A stretch of DNA of 64,000 nucleotides, from assembly GCF_031143425.1 (NCBI RefSeq), contig NC_090447.1:135241106-135305105 (forward strand), written 5' to 3'. Made by a program: the position numbers and the translations under genes. Under the pieces are notes generated by a model, which saw only the letters and a list, made by a program, of their open reading frames with translations, did not search any database and was not told the origin of the DNA. This document shows positions 1 through 9,664 of this stretch, one piece after another. Source of the DNA: Pleurodeles waltl (Eukaryota; Chordata; Amphibia; Caudata; Salamandridae). Positions within the stretch are counted from its first letter, which is position 1. Each line of letters starts with the position of its first letter.

Positions 1-28
1 CTGTGGTGTGGCTGCAGTCTAGGAGTAA

Positions 29-397
29 TTAGATGTCGTCAGTGGCTGCCAGGAGTGCTGTCTCCGTGCCTTGATTGCTACGGAAGCTGGACTGGGAGCT
101 GTCCATGCAGTTGTTGGCCTTAATGAAATTCCGTAGTTGTGTGTTGATTACTTTCTCTAGTACTTTGACGGGGTAGGGTAGCAGCAAGATGGTCCGGAAA
201 TTCTTTAGTTCTGATGGGTCGGCCGAAGGTTTCTTTAAGAGAGGGCATATTTTGGTGTGTGTCCAGTCCTCAGGGAAGGTGCCCGTGCTGATGGAGCAGT
301 TGATTGTCTTACGAAGCTCGGGGCGATGGATACGCTGGCTCTGTATATGTGGTGCGGGCAGGGGTCGTAGGAGGGCTCTGTAGTGGGTGCTGTTCAT
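29..397 (-). pseudogene. LINE reverse transcriptase, N-terminal part
   Basis: The 122-residue reading frame contains INCSISTGTFPEDWTHTKI, CPLLKKPSADPSELKNFR and SSFRSNQGTETALLAATDDI. These match the RT-0/RT-1/RT-2 blocks of non-LTR reverse transcriptases (the 'G.FP..WK.A...PL.KK' and 'RPISLLP...K..E' segments, and 'GFR...STETAL'). Substitutions at usually invariant positions (for example RTILLLPY for RPISLLPY) fit an old copy. The frame is cut by the window edge; the rest of the domain would lie to the left. Confidence 0.8.
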
Positions 398-922
398 GAT
401 GTTAACTGTTTCCTCTTTGGTGAGTGTGGACCAGTCGTGGGTGGTCTGGGCGGGTTTTGGGGGTGGGTCGGTTGAATGTTCTGTTGCCAGATTTTCCAGG
501 AGGAAGCTGTCATAGATGTCCTGGATCTTGTGGTGGAAAAAGAAGGCAAGCCCATCGCAGAGGTCCTGTGTTGGGGGATGGTGTTGGCTTTGGAGGGACG
601 ATCTATGAACGCGTTGATGACTGAGAAGAGTTCCTTTTAGTTGTGTGCGGAGGAGTTGATGGGCTCCCAGAATGCATCCTTCCTTGCTTTCTTTTCATCA
701 GTTGGTGGCGGTTGTGGCTCTGAATGAGGTAAGGTCTTTGCTGGATTGGCTGTTCCTCCATTTTTTCTCTAAACATCTGCGGGTACGCTTTGATTCTTGG
801 AGTTGGTGAACCAGCAGGCTTTCTTAGGTATGCGTTTGCCCGTTGTCAGCCGGAGAGGGACTAGAGTGTTGGCGCATTCGGTGATCCATGCGTTGAGATT
901 GCACCCTGCTTTGTTGGCGTCA

Positions 923-1795
923 TCAGAGGGGGGAGGGAGGGATTTGGCAAATGATGAGGTGAGTTGCTTGTTGGTGATGTCGCTCCATTTCCTCTGGGGG
1001 TACTAGGGGTGCGGCTGCTGGGTGCAGTGATTGTAAAGTGTAGGCAGTGGTGGTCGGTCCAGTCTGGGGTGGAGATGGTCTTGATGGTGATCTGGTTGCA
1101 TGAGGTGTGGAGACCAGCTGTCTGAGGCAAAGGGTGGTGAGGTTGTCGAATAGAGTGGTGGTGTTTGGGTCAGTGCGGTCCTTGAGGTGGAAGTTCAGGT
1201 CACCGAGGAGGAGGTAATTGACTGACACTAGGGCCTGGATAGCGATATCTACTAAGTAGTCCAAGAAATCTGGGCAGGGGCCAGGTGGCCTGTACACCAG
1301 GGTGCCACAGATGGAGGAGTTTTGGTTGGAGTGGACCAGGAACTGAAGTTGTTCCATTGCGGTGCAGTGTTACTCTTGGATGGCCTTGACATGTAATGAG
1401 GACTTGTGTACGATGGTGAGTCCTCCACCCGGGCGGGAGGGCTGGTCCCTCCTTAGGATTCTGTGAATGTCAGGAATGGAGATGGCGATGTCTGTACCCG
1501 AGGTGGGGTTAGTCTAGGCCTCGGTGAGGAAGGCGATGTCCGGTCGGGTGGTGTCGGTCAGGTCCCAGTGTTCGGTGGTGTGTTTATGGAGGGAGCGGAT
1601 GTTCAGGAGCAGGCAGTTGATGCAGTTGTGGAAGTTGTTGGCATCTTTGTGTGTGGAGGGTACCTTTTGGTTTGTTGAGGTTAGTGCTGAAGTTTTAGTT
1701 CCTGCAGGTGAAAATTTTGTGGGTGTCATTTGGGGAGATGGTGCAGCAGTTGTTGAAACGTCCAGTGTTGAGGTGGAGGAGGGTCTCCGAGTCAT
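923..1795 (-). pseudogene. LINE endonuclease domain, degraded
   Basis: The N-terminal block contains LLLNIRSLHKHTTEHWDL and RPDIAFLTEA, the opening of the exonuclease-endonuclease-phosphatase fold (asparagine in the first strand, then the 'xIxLxTEA' strand with the metal-binding Glu). A second block contains GTLVYRPPGPCPDFLDYL and LLLGDLNFHL, the GDxN(F/I)H-type motif that holds the catalytic Asp and Asn. In LINEs this domain nicks the target to prime reverse transcription. The two blocks lie in different open stretches with a disrupted linker (about 1357-1514), so no intact protein can be made. Confidence 0.75.
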
Positions 1796-1889
1796 AACAG
1801 AGGCAGTCCAGGTGGTGGTTTAACAGTGATCCAGGGTTCCTGGCGCTGGGTGCGGTCCTGGCACGTATGGGCATACACAGGCTTGCCTT

Positions 1890-2480
1890 TGGTGCGCCAG
1901 TGGCGCTGCTGCCATTAAGAAGGGGAGGAGGGGAGGGGAGCAGTCAGCTGGGAAGCTGGAGGGCAGGAAAGTCGTTTTGCAGGGGAGGGGGCAGAGGAAA
2001 GAGGCGAGAAAGGAAAAAGAACTAGAGAAAAACAATAGAGAGTAAGAAAAGAAAGGAAAATACTTACTTGTGATAGCCATTAGACCACCAGGGATGAGGC
2101 TCAGGGCCAAGCCTGTGGGGTTGAGGAGCGAATTGAACTGAGAGTCAGTAGACTCTCAGTTCCTCCAAACAAAGGCAGCAGCAGCTGCAGCCAGTGAGTT
2201 GGGGAGGTGGGAAAACAGGAAAGGTGCTTTGGGGGGAAGGGGTTCAGAGGAAAGAGGGGAGAAAGGAAAAAGAACTAGAGAAAAACGACGAATGATAGAA
2301 GAAAAAGGCAGAAAATGCAAGAGTGAAAGACAGAGAAAGAAAAGGAAATACTTACTTGCGATGGCCACTAGATCACCAGGGATGAGGCGCAGGGATGAGC
2401 CTGCTGGTGGAGGAGGCCCTCTAACTGAGAGTTGGGAGACTCTCAGTTTGTCCCAGCAAAGGCAGAGGCAGCAGCAGCCA
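1890..2480. repeat. Two tandem ~284-bp purine-rich units
   Basis: Two direct units are seen. Landmarks repeat at the same spacing: the hairpin AACTGAGAGTC...GACTCTCAGTT at about 2136-2161 and about 2420-2446; the GA-rich run with 'AAAGAACTAGAGAAAAACGA' at about 2020 and 2270; and ATACTTACTTG(C/T)GAT at about 2060 and 2350. Read on the minus strand the last motif is CAAGTAAGTAT, a strong match to a vertebrate 5' splice site. No coding sequence is recognised. The units lie between the LINE and the gypsy remnant, and their origin is unknown to me. Confidence 0.6.
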
Positions 2481-2511
2481 GAGGAGCTGGGGAGGGCAGC
2501 AGATGCTTTCG

Positions 2512-2801
2512 CTGATGCGTACAGTTCCATCACTGTTCTTTTTGGGCACTACTAGTATGGGAGAAACCAATGGAGGATTACTGGAATGCTCAATAATATG
2601 CTCAAGTAACAATTTAAGTTATTTTTCAAAAGCATCTTGTAAATGAAACACAATTTGTCTATATCTCTGAGCAACAGTACGGACATCCTCATTAACATGC
2701 AGATATACTTTCATAGTCTTAAGCTTTCCTACGCCATGAAACAGCAAAGGGAATTGACTTACTATTTTGTGATTAGCATTCATGTTGTCTTTGTGCCACA
2801 C
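2512..2801 (-). pseudogene. gypsy reverse transcriptase, N-terminal fragment
   Basis: Two stretches in the same frame (2801-2619 and 2612-about 2512) are separated by a single TAA. The first contains GKLKTMKVYLHVNEDVRTVA, the linker before RT in many vertebrate gypsy elements; the second contains HIIEHSSNPPLVSPILVVPK and KNSDGTVRI, the first conserved RT block. The palm with the catalytic aspartates is absent. The junction near 2512 abuts the tandem units. Confidence 0.75.
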
Positions 2802-2814
2802 TTAGTTTTTCCTT

Positions 2815-3222
2815 CGCTTTGCACACTGTCAGAAAATGGTTCTCTTTCCCACAATGGGTGGACACTTTTCTTTATGCGTAAATGAAAATCTACACCACTT
2901 TGTGTCCTTCAGTCTTTTGCTTCAGATTACTTTTCATGCACATGACTGACTCACCCTTTGCACCTCACGCCTCCATGTCAGCAGTTTGTCTCTCAGCATG
3001 TTCTTCATCTCTAGCAGCCATCAACACTCACACCAGAATAACAGTTTCTCTCAGCATTTGCCATCTGAATTAATCTGACAAGCATTCATCAATAACTCTA
3101 AGACTCATAGCTTCTTCATCATTAAATTAATTGAACTTAGTGTTTGATGAGTGCACAGAGTCTTTCTACAAATTCATTGATAGTTTCAGCAATTCTTTGT
3201 CATTCTTGACTGAAAACACATT
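2815..3222 (-). pseudogene. gypsy gag, C-terminal part with zinc-knuckle remnant
   Basis: After the MITE, the minus strand reads FNEFVERLCALIKH, then in a shifted frame NDEEAMSLRVIDECLSD, which resembles the 'VQEFVARLRALAKHC...' and 'RD.IV.G' parts of gypsy gag. It ends in HCGKENHFLTVCK, a CCHC nucleocapsid knuckle that has lost its first Cys. In working elements the knuckle binds genomic RNA. Frame changes and stops show it is not functional. Confidence 0.6.
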
Positions 3223-3819
3223 GGGGGTCATTCTAAGTTTGGCGGGCGGCGGTCGCCGCCCGCCAAACTTACGCCGCCAAATGACCGCTCCGCGGTCAAA
3301 AGACCGCAGGGGCCATTCAGACTTTCCCGCTGGGCCGGCGGGCGCCCGCCAAGAGAGCGCCCGCCGGCCCAGCAGGAAAGGCCCTGCAACACAGAAGCCG
3401 GCTCCGAATGGAGCCGGCGGTGTTGCAGGGGTGCGACGGGTGCAGTTGCACCCATCGCGATTTTCACTGTCTGCTATGCAGACAGTGAAAATCATGCTGG
3501 GGCCCTGTTAGGGGGCCCCTGCACTGCCCATGCCAGTGGCATGGGCAGTGCAGAGGCCCCCAGGGGCCCCAGGACACCCGTTCCCGCCATCCTGTTAAGA
3601 AACAGGCTGGCGGGAAGGGGGTCGGAATCCCAAGCAGCGCCGCCATGGAGGATTCTCCCAGCCGGGGCTAATCCGGCGGGAAACCGCTGGACCCGGCTGG
3701 GCGACGGCGGCTTTACAGCCGCGGTCGGAATACCACATAAAGCACCGCCAGCCTGTTGGCGGTGCTTCCGTGGACAGCCACCCTGGCGGTCTATGACCGC
3801 CAGGGTTGGAATGAGGGCC
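3223..3819. mobile_element. Harbinger-type MITE with ATT target duplication
   Basis: A 597-bp GC-rich insertion. The left end reads GGGGGTCATTCTAAGTTTGG and the inverted right end GGCCCTCATTCCAACCCTGG, imperfect terminal inverted repeats. Both sides carry ATT (3220-3222 and 3820-3822), which fits the 3-bp duplication of PIF/Harbinger elements. Inside are long GC-rich hairpins, notably around 3500-3570 where GCACTGCCCATGCCA pairs with TGGCATGGGCAGTGC. No coding capacity is supported; open frames here are by-products of GC content. It interrupts the gypsy gag remnant. Confidence 0.75.
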
Positions 3820-3822
3820 ATT

Positions 3823-4250
3823 ATGTATAATCAATGTTTGGTTCTGGATGGATCTTGAGATTCAAATCATTTTTATCTGATGGTACGTGACTTCTTCAGT
3901 TATCTGCACTTTCTGTATGACTTCTTTCACCCCATCACGTGCAAGATTCTTGAGATATTAGATAATCTTTTCAAGTGCATCAATGAAATCTTCAAAAGTC
4001 TCTATCCAAGCAGTTCATCTATCACAAATATTTTGCTTTTTGGTGGTATTGAAAGGTGGCGGTGGTTTCAGGAAGGTGGAAACATTATAACTTCATGGGA
4101 GTGGCTGGCATTGAGAGTGGAGCTCTTTCAGATGCTGTTGGCTTTCCCTGAAAAAATGCATCATAACTGAAGCCCGATGATGGATCAGCTTCCGGGTTAT
4201 CCAGGCCAGTCTGAAGTTTTGACCTTCTTTTTGGCCTCCATTGGAGCCAT
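3823..4250 (-). pseudogene. gypsy gag, N-terminal part, degraded
   Basis: Reading the minus strand across frames gives a start MAPMEAKKK-like stretch near 4250, then a Pro-rich FLKPPPPFNTTKK and WIETFEDFIDALEK. This resembles the proline-rich start and the 'W...F..YL.AL' helix of gypsy gag. In-frame stops are frequent. The segment ends at the ATT flank of the MITE and resumes at about 3222. Assignment rests on this pattern and on the zinc knuckle and RT that follow. Confidence 0.5.
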
Positions 4251-5036
4251 TTTACTCATTGAGACCTCTGAAGTTGTTCTTAGCCACCACCTTGCAGCTT
4301 TTGTGATGTACTGCTTCAGGAATTGGACAGCTTAGTAAGCACAACCCCAGTGCTGCTTCTTGGGTCTCCTTGCCCAGAGTTGAGGTCATAACGCTTCAAT
4401 TATCAAGACTCTTGTAAGTGCAATAACAGTATGCTTTCTTTTTAATTATTCTGTCAGCCAGCGCTATTATTCACAATCTTATGTAGTAAATTAATATTTT
4501 ATTTGCGCTTTGTAAACCTGGTTTTATCCACCTTCAGTGTTAACGTTCTGTACTATGTACATCTCTATTTTGCGTGGTACCTTTTATCATGACCTTGGTC
4601 GTAGTTTCTTGACCACCGATGTGTAGACTTCTCAGTGAAGCTTTCTTTCTCTTTAACTGCTTCACACCGAAGCTTTGACTCCACATATGCCAACCGTCAA
4701 CTTGGCACTTCAACAAAGGCACATGTGGCATGCACAAGCAGTTTGCCTGGACAATGGCAAACTCTCTAGGAGACAATTGTCCTTCTTTGGGTTACTTATC
4801 ACCTTTCTTGTCACCAGTTGTAGCGTCCTCTCCAACCTGGGTCCCTCCAACGACCATGCCACACACAGAGCTGTCACTCACACTTCTTTATTCTTATGTG
4901 TGTGCCTGTAACCTCCCACATTCTACAACAAGCTTTCATTGTATACTATTCTAGTCAGTTTGTCACACTGATAAGGGGTCTGTTCGGAGCCATAAGTGTT
5001 CTGTTATAAAACGAGCAAGGCATCACATCTACGCCA
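4251..5036. other. Unassigned sequence
   Basis: About 0.8 kb with no recognised gene, terminal repeat or tandem structure. It may include the leader or LTR of the gypsy remnant to its left, but I could not identify LTR ends. Confidence 0.4.
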
Positions 5037-5104
5037 GTGGTTCCCAACCTTTTGATTTCTGTGGACACCCCTCTTTATCAGTACTGGAACCCGGGCACCT
5101 CCAC
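5037..5104 (+). mobile_element. hAT-like terminus, truncated
   Basis: The sequence starts CAGTGGTTCCCAACCTTTTG, which matches the usual 5' terminal inverted repeat style of hAT elements (CAGTGGTTCYCAACC). It runs for about 68 bp and is cut by the LTR-like repeat starting at 5105. The other end was not found. Confidence 0.5.
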
Positions 5105-6847
5105 TGTTAGAAATGGGGTCTTTGGTTGGCAGTCAGCTTAACCCCTGTCCAATCAAGGACTCTCACTCTAGTCAGGGTAAGTCACAAACAATCCAAATTA
5201 TCCTGTGCCCACCCTCTTGTAGCTTTGCACTGAGCAGTCAGGCTTAACTTATAAGGCAATGTGTAAAGTATTTGTGCAATAAATCATACAATACCACCAT
5301 CTAGCACCACAAAAATACACCAAACAGGTGTTTAGAAAAATATATTTATCTGGATAAATACAGGTCAAAACAATCAAAGATGCAATAAGTAAATGTATAG
5401 ATATAACTGTAAAAGTGATATAAAGGCCCTCAGGTGGTGTGCTTGGTGCCCTATTATTACTTTTCACTTTTCAGCTGAGCCAGCGGACGGAAACAGCATT
5501 CCCGCCCACTGGTCCAGCAGAAAAGTCACAACAACATTGAAGCTAGCTCGTAATAGAGCCGGCAGCAATGTTGTTGTACAGAGGGTGCTGCAGCACCTGT
5601 CGCACATTTCACTGCCGTAACTCGGGCAGTGAAAAGAGTGATAGGGCTGTGCCTGGGGGCCCCTGCACGGCCATGCCAAGTGCATGGGTAGTGCAGGGGC
5701 CCCCAGGGGTACCCCGAGTCCCCCTAATGGCCAGCCTTTCCATGGCGGTGTTTACTAGTTGCATCGCTAACCTGGTGGATTACGACTGCCAGGCTGCAGC
5801 CTGGCAGTATCCTGGCAAGACTGGCGGTATGACCGTGGTGAATGCGCCAGGGTCATAATACGCCTCCTGGACACCGCTGTCCTGTTGGTGGTACTACTGC
5901 CATAGTCCCAACATCCGCCGGGGTCATAATGACCCCCAAGGAGTCTTAAGTCTTTTAAAAGAAAAGTCTCTTTCAAACACAAAGTACCTGGTTTGCTTGA
6001 AAAATCTCCACAAAGGGCAGCAGAGTAGGAGAAGCGTGGAAACAAAGGGGTGTGCGTTGATTTCTCGGGCCGCACACAGCAATGCGTCATTTAGTTTCCA
6101 TGCAGGGATGGTTGTGCATCAGTTTCCGGCGCTCGGTTGTGGGTCCTCTTCGGTTTGCAGGGTTTTCAGACGCCCCAGGGATGGTGCGTGGATTTCCTGC
6201 TCTGGCAGGATGAAGTCACAGGAGCTGCGTCGATCTGGGAGGTGTTGCGTCTAATTTTCTACCGCACGACAGGGGCTGCGTCTATTCCTCTCTGGAAGTC
6301 ATGCTGCGTCGTTCTGGCTCGGCTATGTGTCCATCAAGGTGGCCGTGCATCGAATTTCCGGTCGCTACGCAAAGTTGGGTTACGTCGTTCCAGTTCGGCG
6401 TGCGGTGAAATTTTCACCGCAGTGCAGGCTGTGCGTAGTTTCTGGCAGGCTGTGCATCAATTTTCACCACACAAGGAGTCTTTCTTAAAGAGATGAAGTC
6501 TTTTTGGTCCTGAGACTTCAGGGAACAGAAGGAAAACTCTATCCAAGCCCTTGGAGAGCATTTCTTCACCTCGGCCAGAGAGCAGCAAGGCAGCAGTCCT
6601 TCACAGAAAGCAGTTAGGTGAGTCCTTTGGGCAGCCAGGCAGTTCTTCTTGGCAGAATGCAAGTTCTGTTGCAAGTTTCTTCTCCAGGAAGTGTCTGAGT
6701 GAATGCACAAGGAGCTGTCAACTAAACCCAGCCAGTCATGGATTGTAAGGCACAGAAAGATGTAAGTGCAGAGAAATGTTCACTTTCTAAAAATGTAATT
6801 TCTAAAATAGAAATATTAAATCCAACTTCACCAGTCAGCAAGATTTA
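5105..6847 (+). mobile_element. ~2-kb LTR-like repeat, copy 1, 3'-truncated
   Basis: It begins TGTTAGAAATGGGG and shares its whole course with the minus-strand copy at 41757-53694 and the plus-strand copy at 58888. Shared landmarks in order are: 'GTCAGGGTAAGTCAC' near the start, 'GTGCCCACCCTCT', 'GGCAATGTGTAAAGTATTT', 'AAAGTACCTGG', a run of short GTGCGT-rich segments, 'TTTTTGGTCCTGAGACTTCA', and 'GTAAGGCACAG...TGCAGAGAAATG'. Copy 2 shows that the intact unit starts TGTTA and ends TAACA with a 5-bp target duplication, as an LTR would. Copy 1 ends at a half MITE at 6848 and is interrupted by another MITE (5423-5938). No protein is encoded. Confidence 0.75.
5423..5938. mobile_element. Harbinger-type MITE inside LTR-like copy 1
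   Basis: The insertion splits the LTR-like repeat: the sequence before it (TAACTGTAAAAGTGATATAAA) and after it (GAGTCTTAAGTCTTTTAAAAG) are adjacent in other copies. The right end reads ATGACCCCCAA and the left end AGGCCCTCA, weak inverted relatives of the ends of the 3223-3819 MITE. The interior shares the hairpin-rich block 'GGGGCCCCTGCAC(T/G)GCCATGCCA' (about 5655-5710). Confidence 0.65.
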
Positions 6848-6955
6848 GGGGGTTATTACAACTTTGGAGGAGGTGTTAATCCATCCCAAAAGTGAAGGTA
6901 AAGTGACGGATATACCACCAGCCGTATTACGAGTTCCATAGGATATAATAGACTC
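6848..6955. mobile_element. Half copy of the palindromic MITE
   Basis: It begins GGGGGTTATTACAAC and is near-identical over about 100 bp to the left arm of the foldback MITE at 43047-43237, ending near the position of that element's centre. It is preceded by AAGATTTA, and the full copy by AAAGATTTA. The right arm is missing. Confidence 0.75.
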
Positions 6956-7167
6956 ATTAAAAGGAGCAATTATACTGTGATCCAGTGACCTGGTGGGTTA
7001 CATTTAGAATGGTCATATGAGTGTTTGTAACTGAATTATTTGGTAAATTTGAGGACTAAAGTGAGGATCCAAAAGGAATGTATGGCTGAAGATGGTCGGA
7101 AGTCCATTACTTCTGACATTTGACCCCTCATTTGCTGAGCCATTCTTATTTTGTTTGAAGCACTTTG

Positions 7168-7697
7168 CGGCATATGTAAGAGCCCCTTGCGCCACATTAG
7201 CAACATCTTTTTTTTTTTTGTGCTAATGTGGCCCAACGAAGCCAAAATATCAGCAACAGATTTACTAAGTGGTACAATGCATGCATTGTGCTACGTTGTA
7301 ACCCCTTGTGCCACATTATGCCAGAGCCAGCCAGAATGTATGAAGTGGGGGGGAGTTCTCCCATTAGGGGGGCTGAAAAAAATGGCACAACATAATCTAA
7401 AAGACATCTTTCTGTCAGAATTCAGAATTTTTAACACCTGCTCAGAGCAGGCGTTAAAAGGGGGCATGCCATTGTTTTTAATGGGCCCCTAAGTACTGTA
7501 TGGTTAGAGCCAAAGGTTTGGTGCTAACCCTAAACAGTACATCGATGGCATCAGAAATTGACACTATTGCCCCCTACACTGCTCTATGGTGCACCATTTT
7601 TTAAATACACACATAGTGGCGGTAGTGGGGCACTAAGGGGCACAAGGAAAGTGGCGCTGCACTAGGTTTAGCGCCACTTTTCTTAAATCTGCCTCTT
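7168..7697. mobile_element. MITE of the 'CATATTTACAAG' family, degraded
   Basis: About 530 bp homologous in order to the element at 37628-38152: 'GCCCCTTGCGCCACATTAGCA', 'TTGTAACCCCTTGTGCCACA', 'GCCTGCTCAGAGCAGGCGT', 'AATGGGCCCCTAAG' and 'TAGCGCCACTTTTCTTAAAT' line up in both. The ends (GGCATATGTAAGAGCCCC, and CTTTTCTTAAATCTGCCTC inverted) are decayed versions of the GGGRCATATTTACAAG termini. No coding capacity. Confidence 0.65.
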
Positions 7698-7723
7698 TGT
7701 GCTTAAGACTTCATAATTGTATT

Positions 7724-8165
7724 TCCACAAAAGGCATCCAGGCCAAATTTGTGTTCTTTTTCCCATGTAGGGAATTATAAAGGCACCGAGGGTTTGTGGA
7801 TTTCCCTGGAGGGAAATTAGAAATTAGCCAAAATACAGCAAAATATTGTTTTTTTCTAAAACTAGAAAGTGCTGGGAAAGGGGCACATTTGTTTCTAAAA
7901 CTAGAATTAACAAAATGTATGCTGTGGTATGATCACAACCTTCCCAGTTTTCAGGAACAACCCGAGTTCTAAAACAGAAAAACATTTTTTTTTAACCACA
8001 TATTTTACACTTCTAAACAGGAGCAGTTTTGTTTATTGCTTTGCGGTTTCAATCTACATAAAGGTTGTGGTGAAAAGAGGTGTGAAGCCCTTGAGTGAAC
8101 TCAAGAAGCTATCTATTTGTGAACCATAGACAAAATTCTAAATTCATCAAGGTGGCATTTGTGTT
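7724..8165 (+). mobile_element. Fragment of a piggyBac-type right end
   Basis: This stretch is homologous, in opposite orientation, to about 37040-37520 in the right end of the large piggyBac element. Matching landmarks include 'AGCCAAAATACAGCAAAAT' (inverse of the ATTTTCACTGTATTTTGGCC stretch) and 'ACAAAATTCTAAATTCA' next to 'GGCATTTGTGT'. The TTAA-bearing terminus is not present. It ends before a run of 20 or more A at about 8188-8210. Confidence 0.6.
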
Positions 8166-8187
8166 TGTTTAAGCCAAAGAAACTAAT

Positions 8188-8212
8188 CAATGAAAAAAAA
8201 AAAAAAAAAAAA
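8188..8212 (+). repeat. Poly-A tract
   Basis: A homopolymeric A run of about 20 bases. No retroposed sequence could be assigned to its 5' side. Confidence 0.8.
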
Positions 8213-8388
8213 TTTGAATTGGCTGGCAATGTCTTCATCTGTAATATTTTGCCATGATGGCTGATGATCAAAAGTTTTATTGCAATATGTCAGTCAGACC
8301 CTTCTGGGCACAAGGATAAGTTGTGTTTATTGGGTGTCGAATAACACTTGATATCCAGAGTCAACAAATGATTGTACGCAGACTATGG

Positions 8389-8700
8389 GCCTGAGTACGA
8401 GGATGGCTGTCACTAGACCACCAGACTTGCAGTGGCAGTCAGGTCCGCCACTGCTGTGGTGGTCTGGCTGCCACATTACAACCCTGGTGATCAGACTGTC
8501 AGGGTACCGCCATCTCCGCCAGGATCAGAGATCCCAATGGATTGACGCAGGTGCAATTTGCAAACACCCAGGGTGGCTATGTATGCAGCACCGCCCTGCT
8601 GATTTTGACCTGGTTCTCCACCAGCCTGAAACTGCCAAGAAAAGGCTGGTGGAGAACAGGGGGGTCCTGCACTGCCCATGCATCTGGCATGGGATGGACA
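8389..8700. mobile_element. Harbinger-type MITE remnant
   Basis: GC-rich sequence with 'TTACAACCCTGGTGAT', 'GTACCGCCATCTCCGCCAGG' and 'GGGTCCTGCACTGCCCATGCA', the same blocks seen in the MITEs at 3223-3819 and 5423-5938. Several short inverted repeats (for example CCACCAGACTTGCAGTGG) are present. Ends are not clear. Confidence 0.5.
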
Positions 8701-9145
8701 ACAGAGAGCAGAGGGGAAATTGACAAAGGCAGTAGGCTGCTCATACCAAACAGACGAGAGTGTCAGTTTCAGCACGATGGACCATGAAGGGCAGAAGGGA
8801 GGGGGCAGTGGCAGCACATCGGACCATGCAAGGCAGGAGGGAGGGGGGGCTGGTCCATGGACTTAGACAACAGAGGATAGGGAGGTGGATGGGACGGCAA
8901 GCTAACTGTTCAGGGCTGGTGGGAAGGGCAGTGTCAGAACAACGGCTACACAGGGCTGTAATGAGGGAGCAAGGGCACCGACTTGGGCGATGGATGGCAA
9001 GGAGTAGGAGGTCAGGAGTAGCAAGTTGTGTGGGGGCAGCACAATGCCAGGCCAGGCCCTGCGTCCAACCCCCCAGCACTGTACATTGTGATGCGCATCT
9101 TACTGAACAATTTAAAAAACCTAGAAGATCACTGAAAAAAAAAAA
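8701..9145. other. Purine-rich unassigned sequence
   Basis: G/A-rich, with two short direct copies of 'GGACCATG(A/C)A(A/-)GGCAG(A/G)AGGGAGGGGG' near 8779 and 8821. No gene or mobile element recognised. Confidence 0.4.
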
Positions 9146-9148
9146 CAA

Positions 9149-9564
9149 CAAAGGTTACAGGAACATTATAGTTAGATTACATTTTTTTTAGAAATTCACA
9201 AAAAAAAAACAAAGGTTACAGTGAAGTTATAGCTAGGTTCAGATTTTCCACACACAAAACCATAGAAATTCAACTGCTATAGTTAGTTATTTCAAGTAAC
9301 TGTAACTCATGCCCTTGCAATGCACTGCTAATTACCCCAGTTATTACATCACCATGACATCTTCTTTGACATCATTTACAATACCACTGTAACATTTGCA
9401 GCAAAATTGTTGATGAGAAAACTATGCATGGTGAGGGAGAGAGTTCTAGTTAGCTTAGTTCACAAAATATAGTTTCTTGAAATAATTCAAACTATAACAG
9501 CTGAATTTCTTTGGGTTTGTGTGTGTAAAAGCTGAACCTAAGTATAATGTCCTTGTAACCTTTG
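9149..9564. mobile_element. MITE with 'CAAAGGTTACA' ends and a duplicated left end
   Basis: The core spans 9210-9564. The left end, starting CAAAGGTTACAGTGAAGT, and the inverted right end, CAAAGGTTACAAGGACAT, pair over about 33 bp. A second copy of the left end (CAAAGGTTACAGGAACATTA) lies just upstream at about 9149-9182 between A-rich runs. The interior (ATGCCCTTGCAATGCACTGC, TTACATCACCATGACAT) matches a second copy at 58002-58296. Non-coding; superfamily not assigned. Confidence 0.7.
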
Positions 9565-9591
9565 TTATTTAGTGAAAAAAAAAAAATTATA

Positions 9592-9640
9592 TATATATAT
9601 ATAGATACAGATATATAGAACATGCACACATATATATTTT
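9592..9640. repeat. (TA)n microsatellite
   Basis: An interrupted TA dinucleotide run next to an A tract, just after the MITE's right end. Confidence 0.8.
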
Positions 9641-9664
9641 AAAGCTTTTTACTCACCTGCAATA

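Larger units (their letters stand above)
1..1830 (-). mobile_element. L2/CR1-like LINE remnant, 5' part
   Basis: Read on the minus strand, this stretch gives the start of an apurinic-type endonuclease (about 1795-1514), its middle (about 1357-923), an unassigned linker, then the first part of a reverse transcriptase (397-29). That is the order of ORF2 in L2/CR1-clade non-LTR retrotransposons. The element runs off the left edge, so the catalytic YxDD region and the 3' end are not in view. Stops and frame changes between the blocks show it is dead. Clade placement (L2/CR1) rests on residue patterns remembered from the family and is inference. Confidence 0.8.
2512..4250 (-). mobile_element. Ty3/gypsy remnant (gag to start of RT)
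   Basis: On the minus strand, gag begins near 4250 and continues to about 3823; a MITE (3223-3819) then interrupts it; gag resumes to a zinc-knuckle-like stretch at about 2815-2860; and the linker and first block of reverse transcriptase follow to about 2512. Only about 50 bp separate the knuckle from the RT linker, so the protease region is missing, an internal deletion of several hundred bases. The RT side stops where the 284-bp tandem units begin. No LTR was recognised. Confidence 0.7.

Noticed and set aside
3131..3858. Several open frames of 80-126 codons in the GC-rich MITE
   Set aside because: GC-rich palindromic sequence lacks stop codons by composition. The frames cross the MITE boundary and match nothing.
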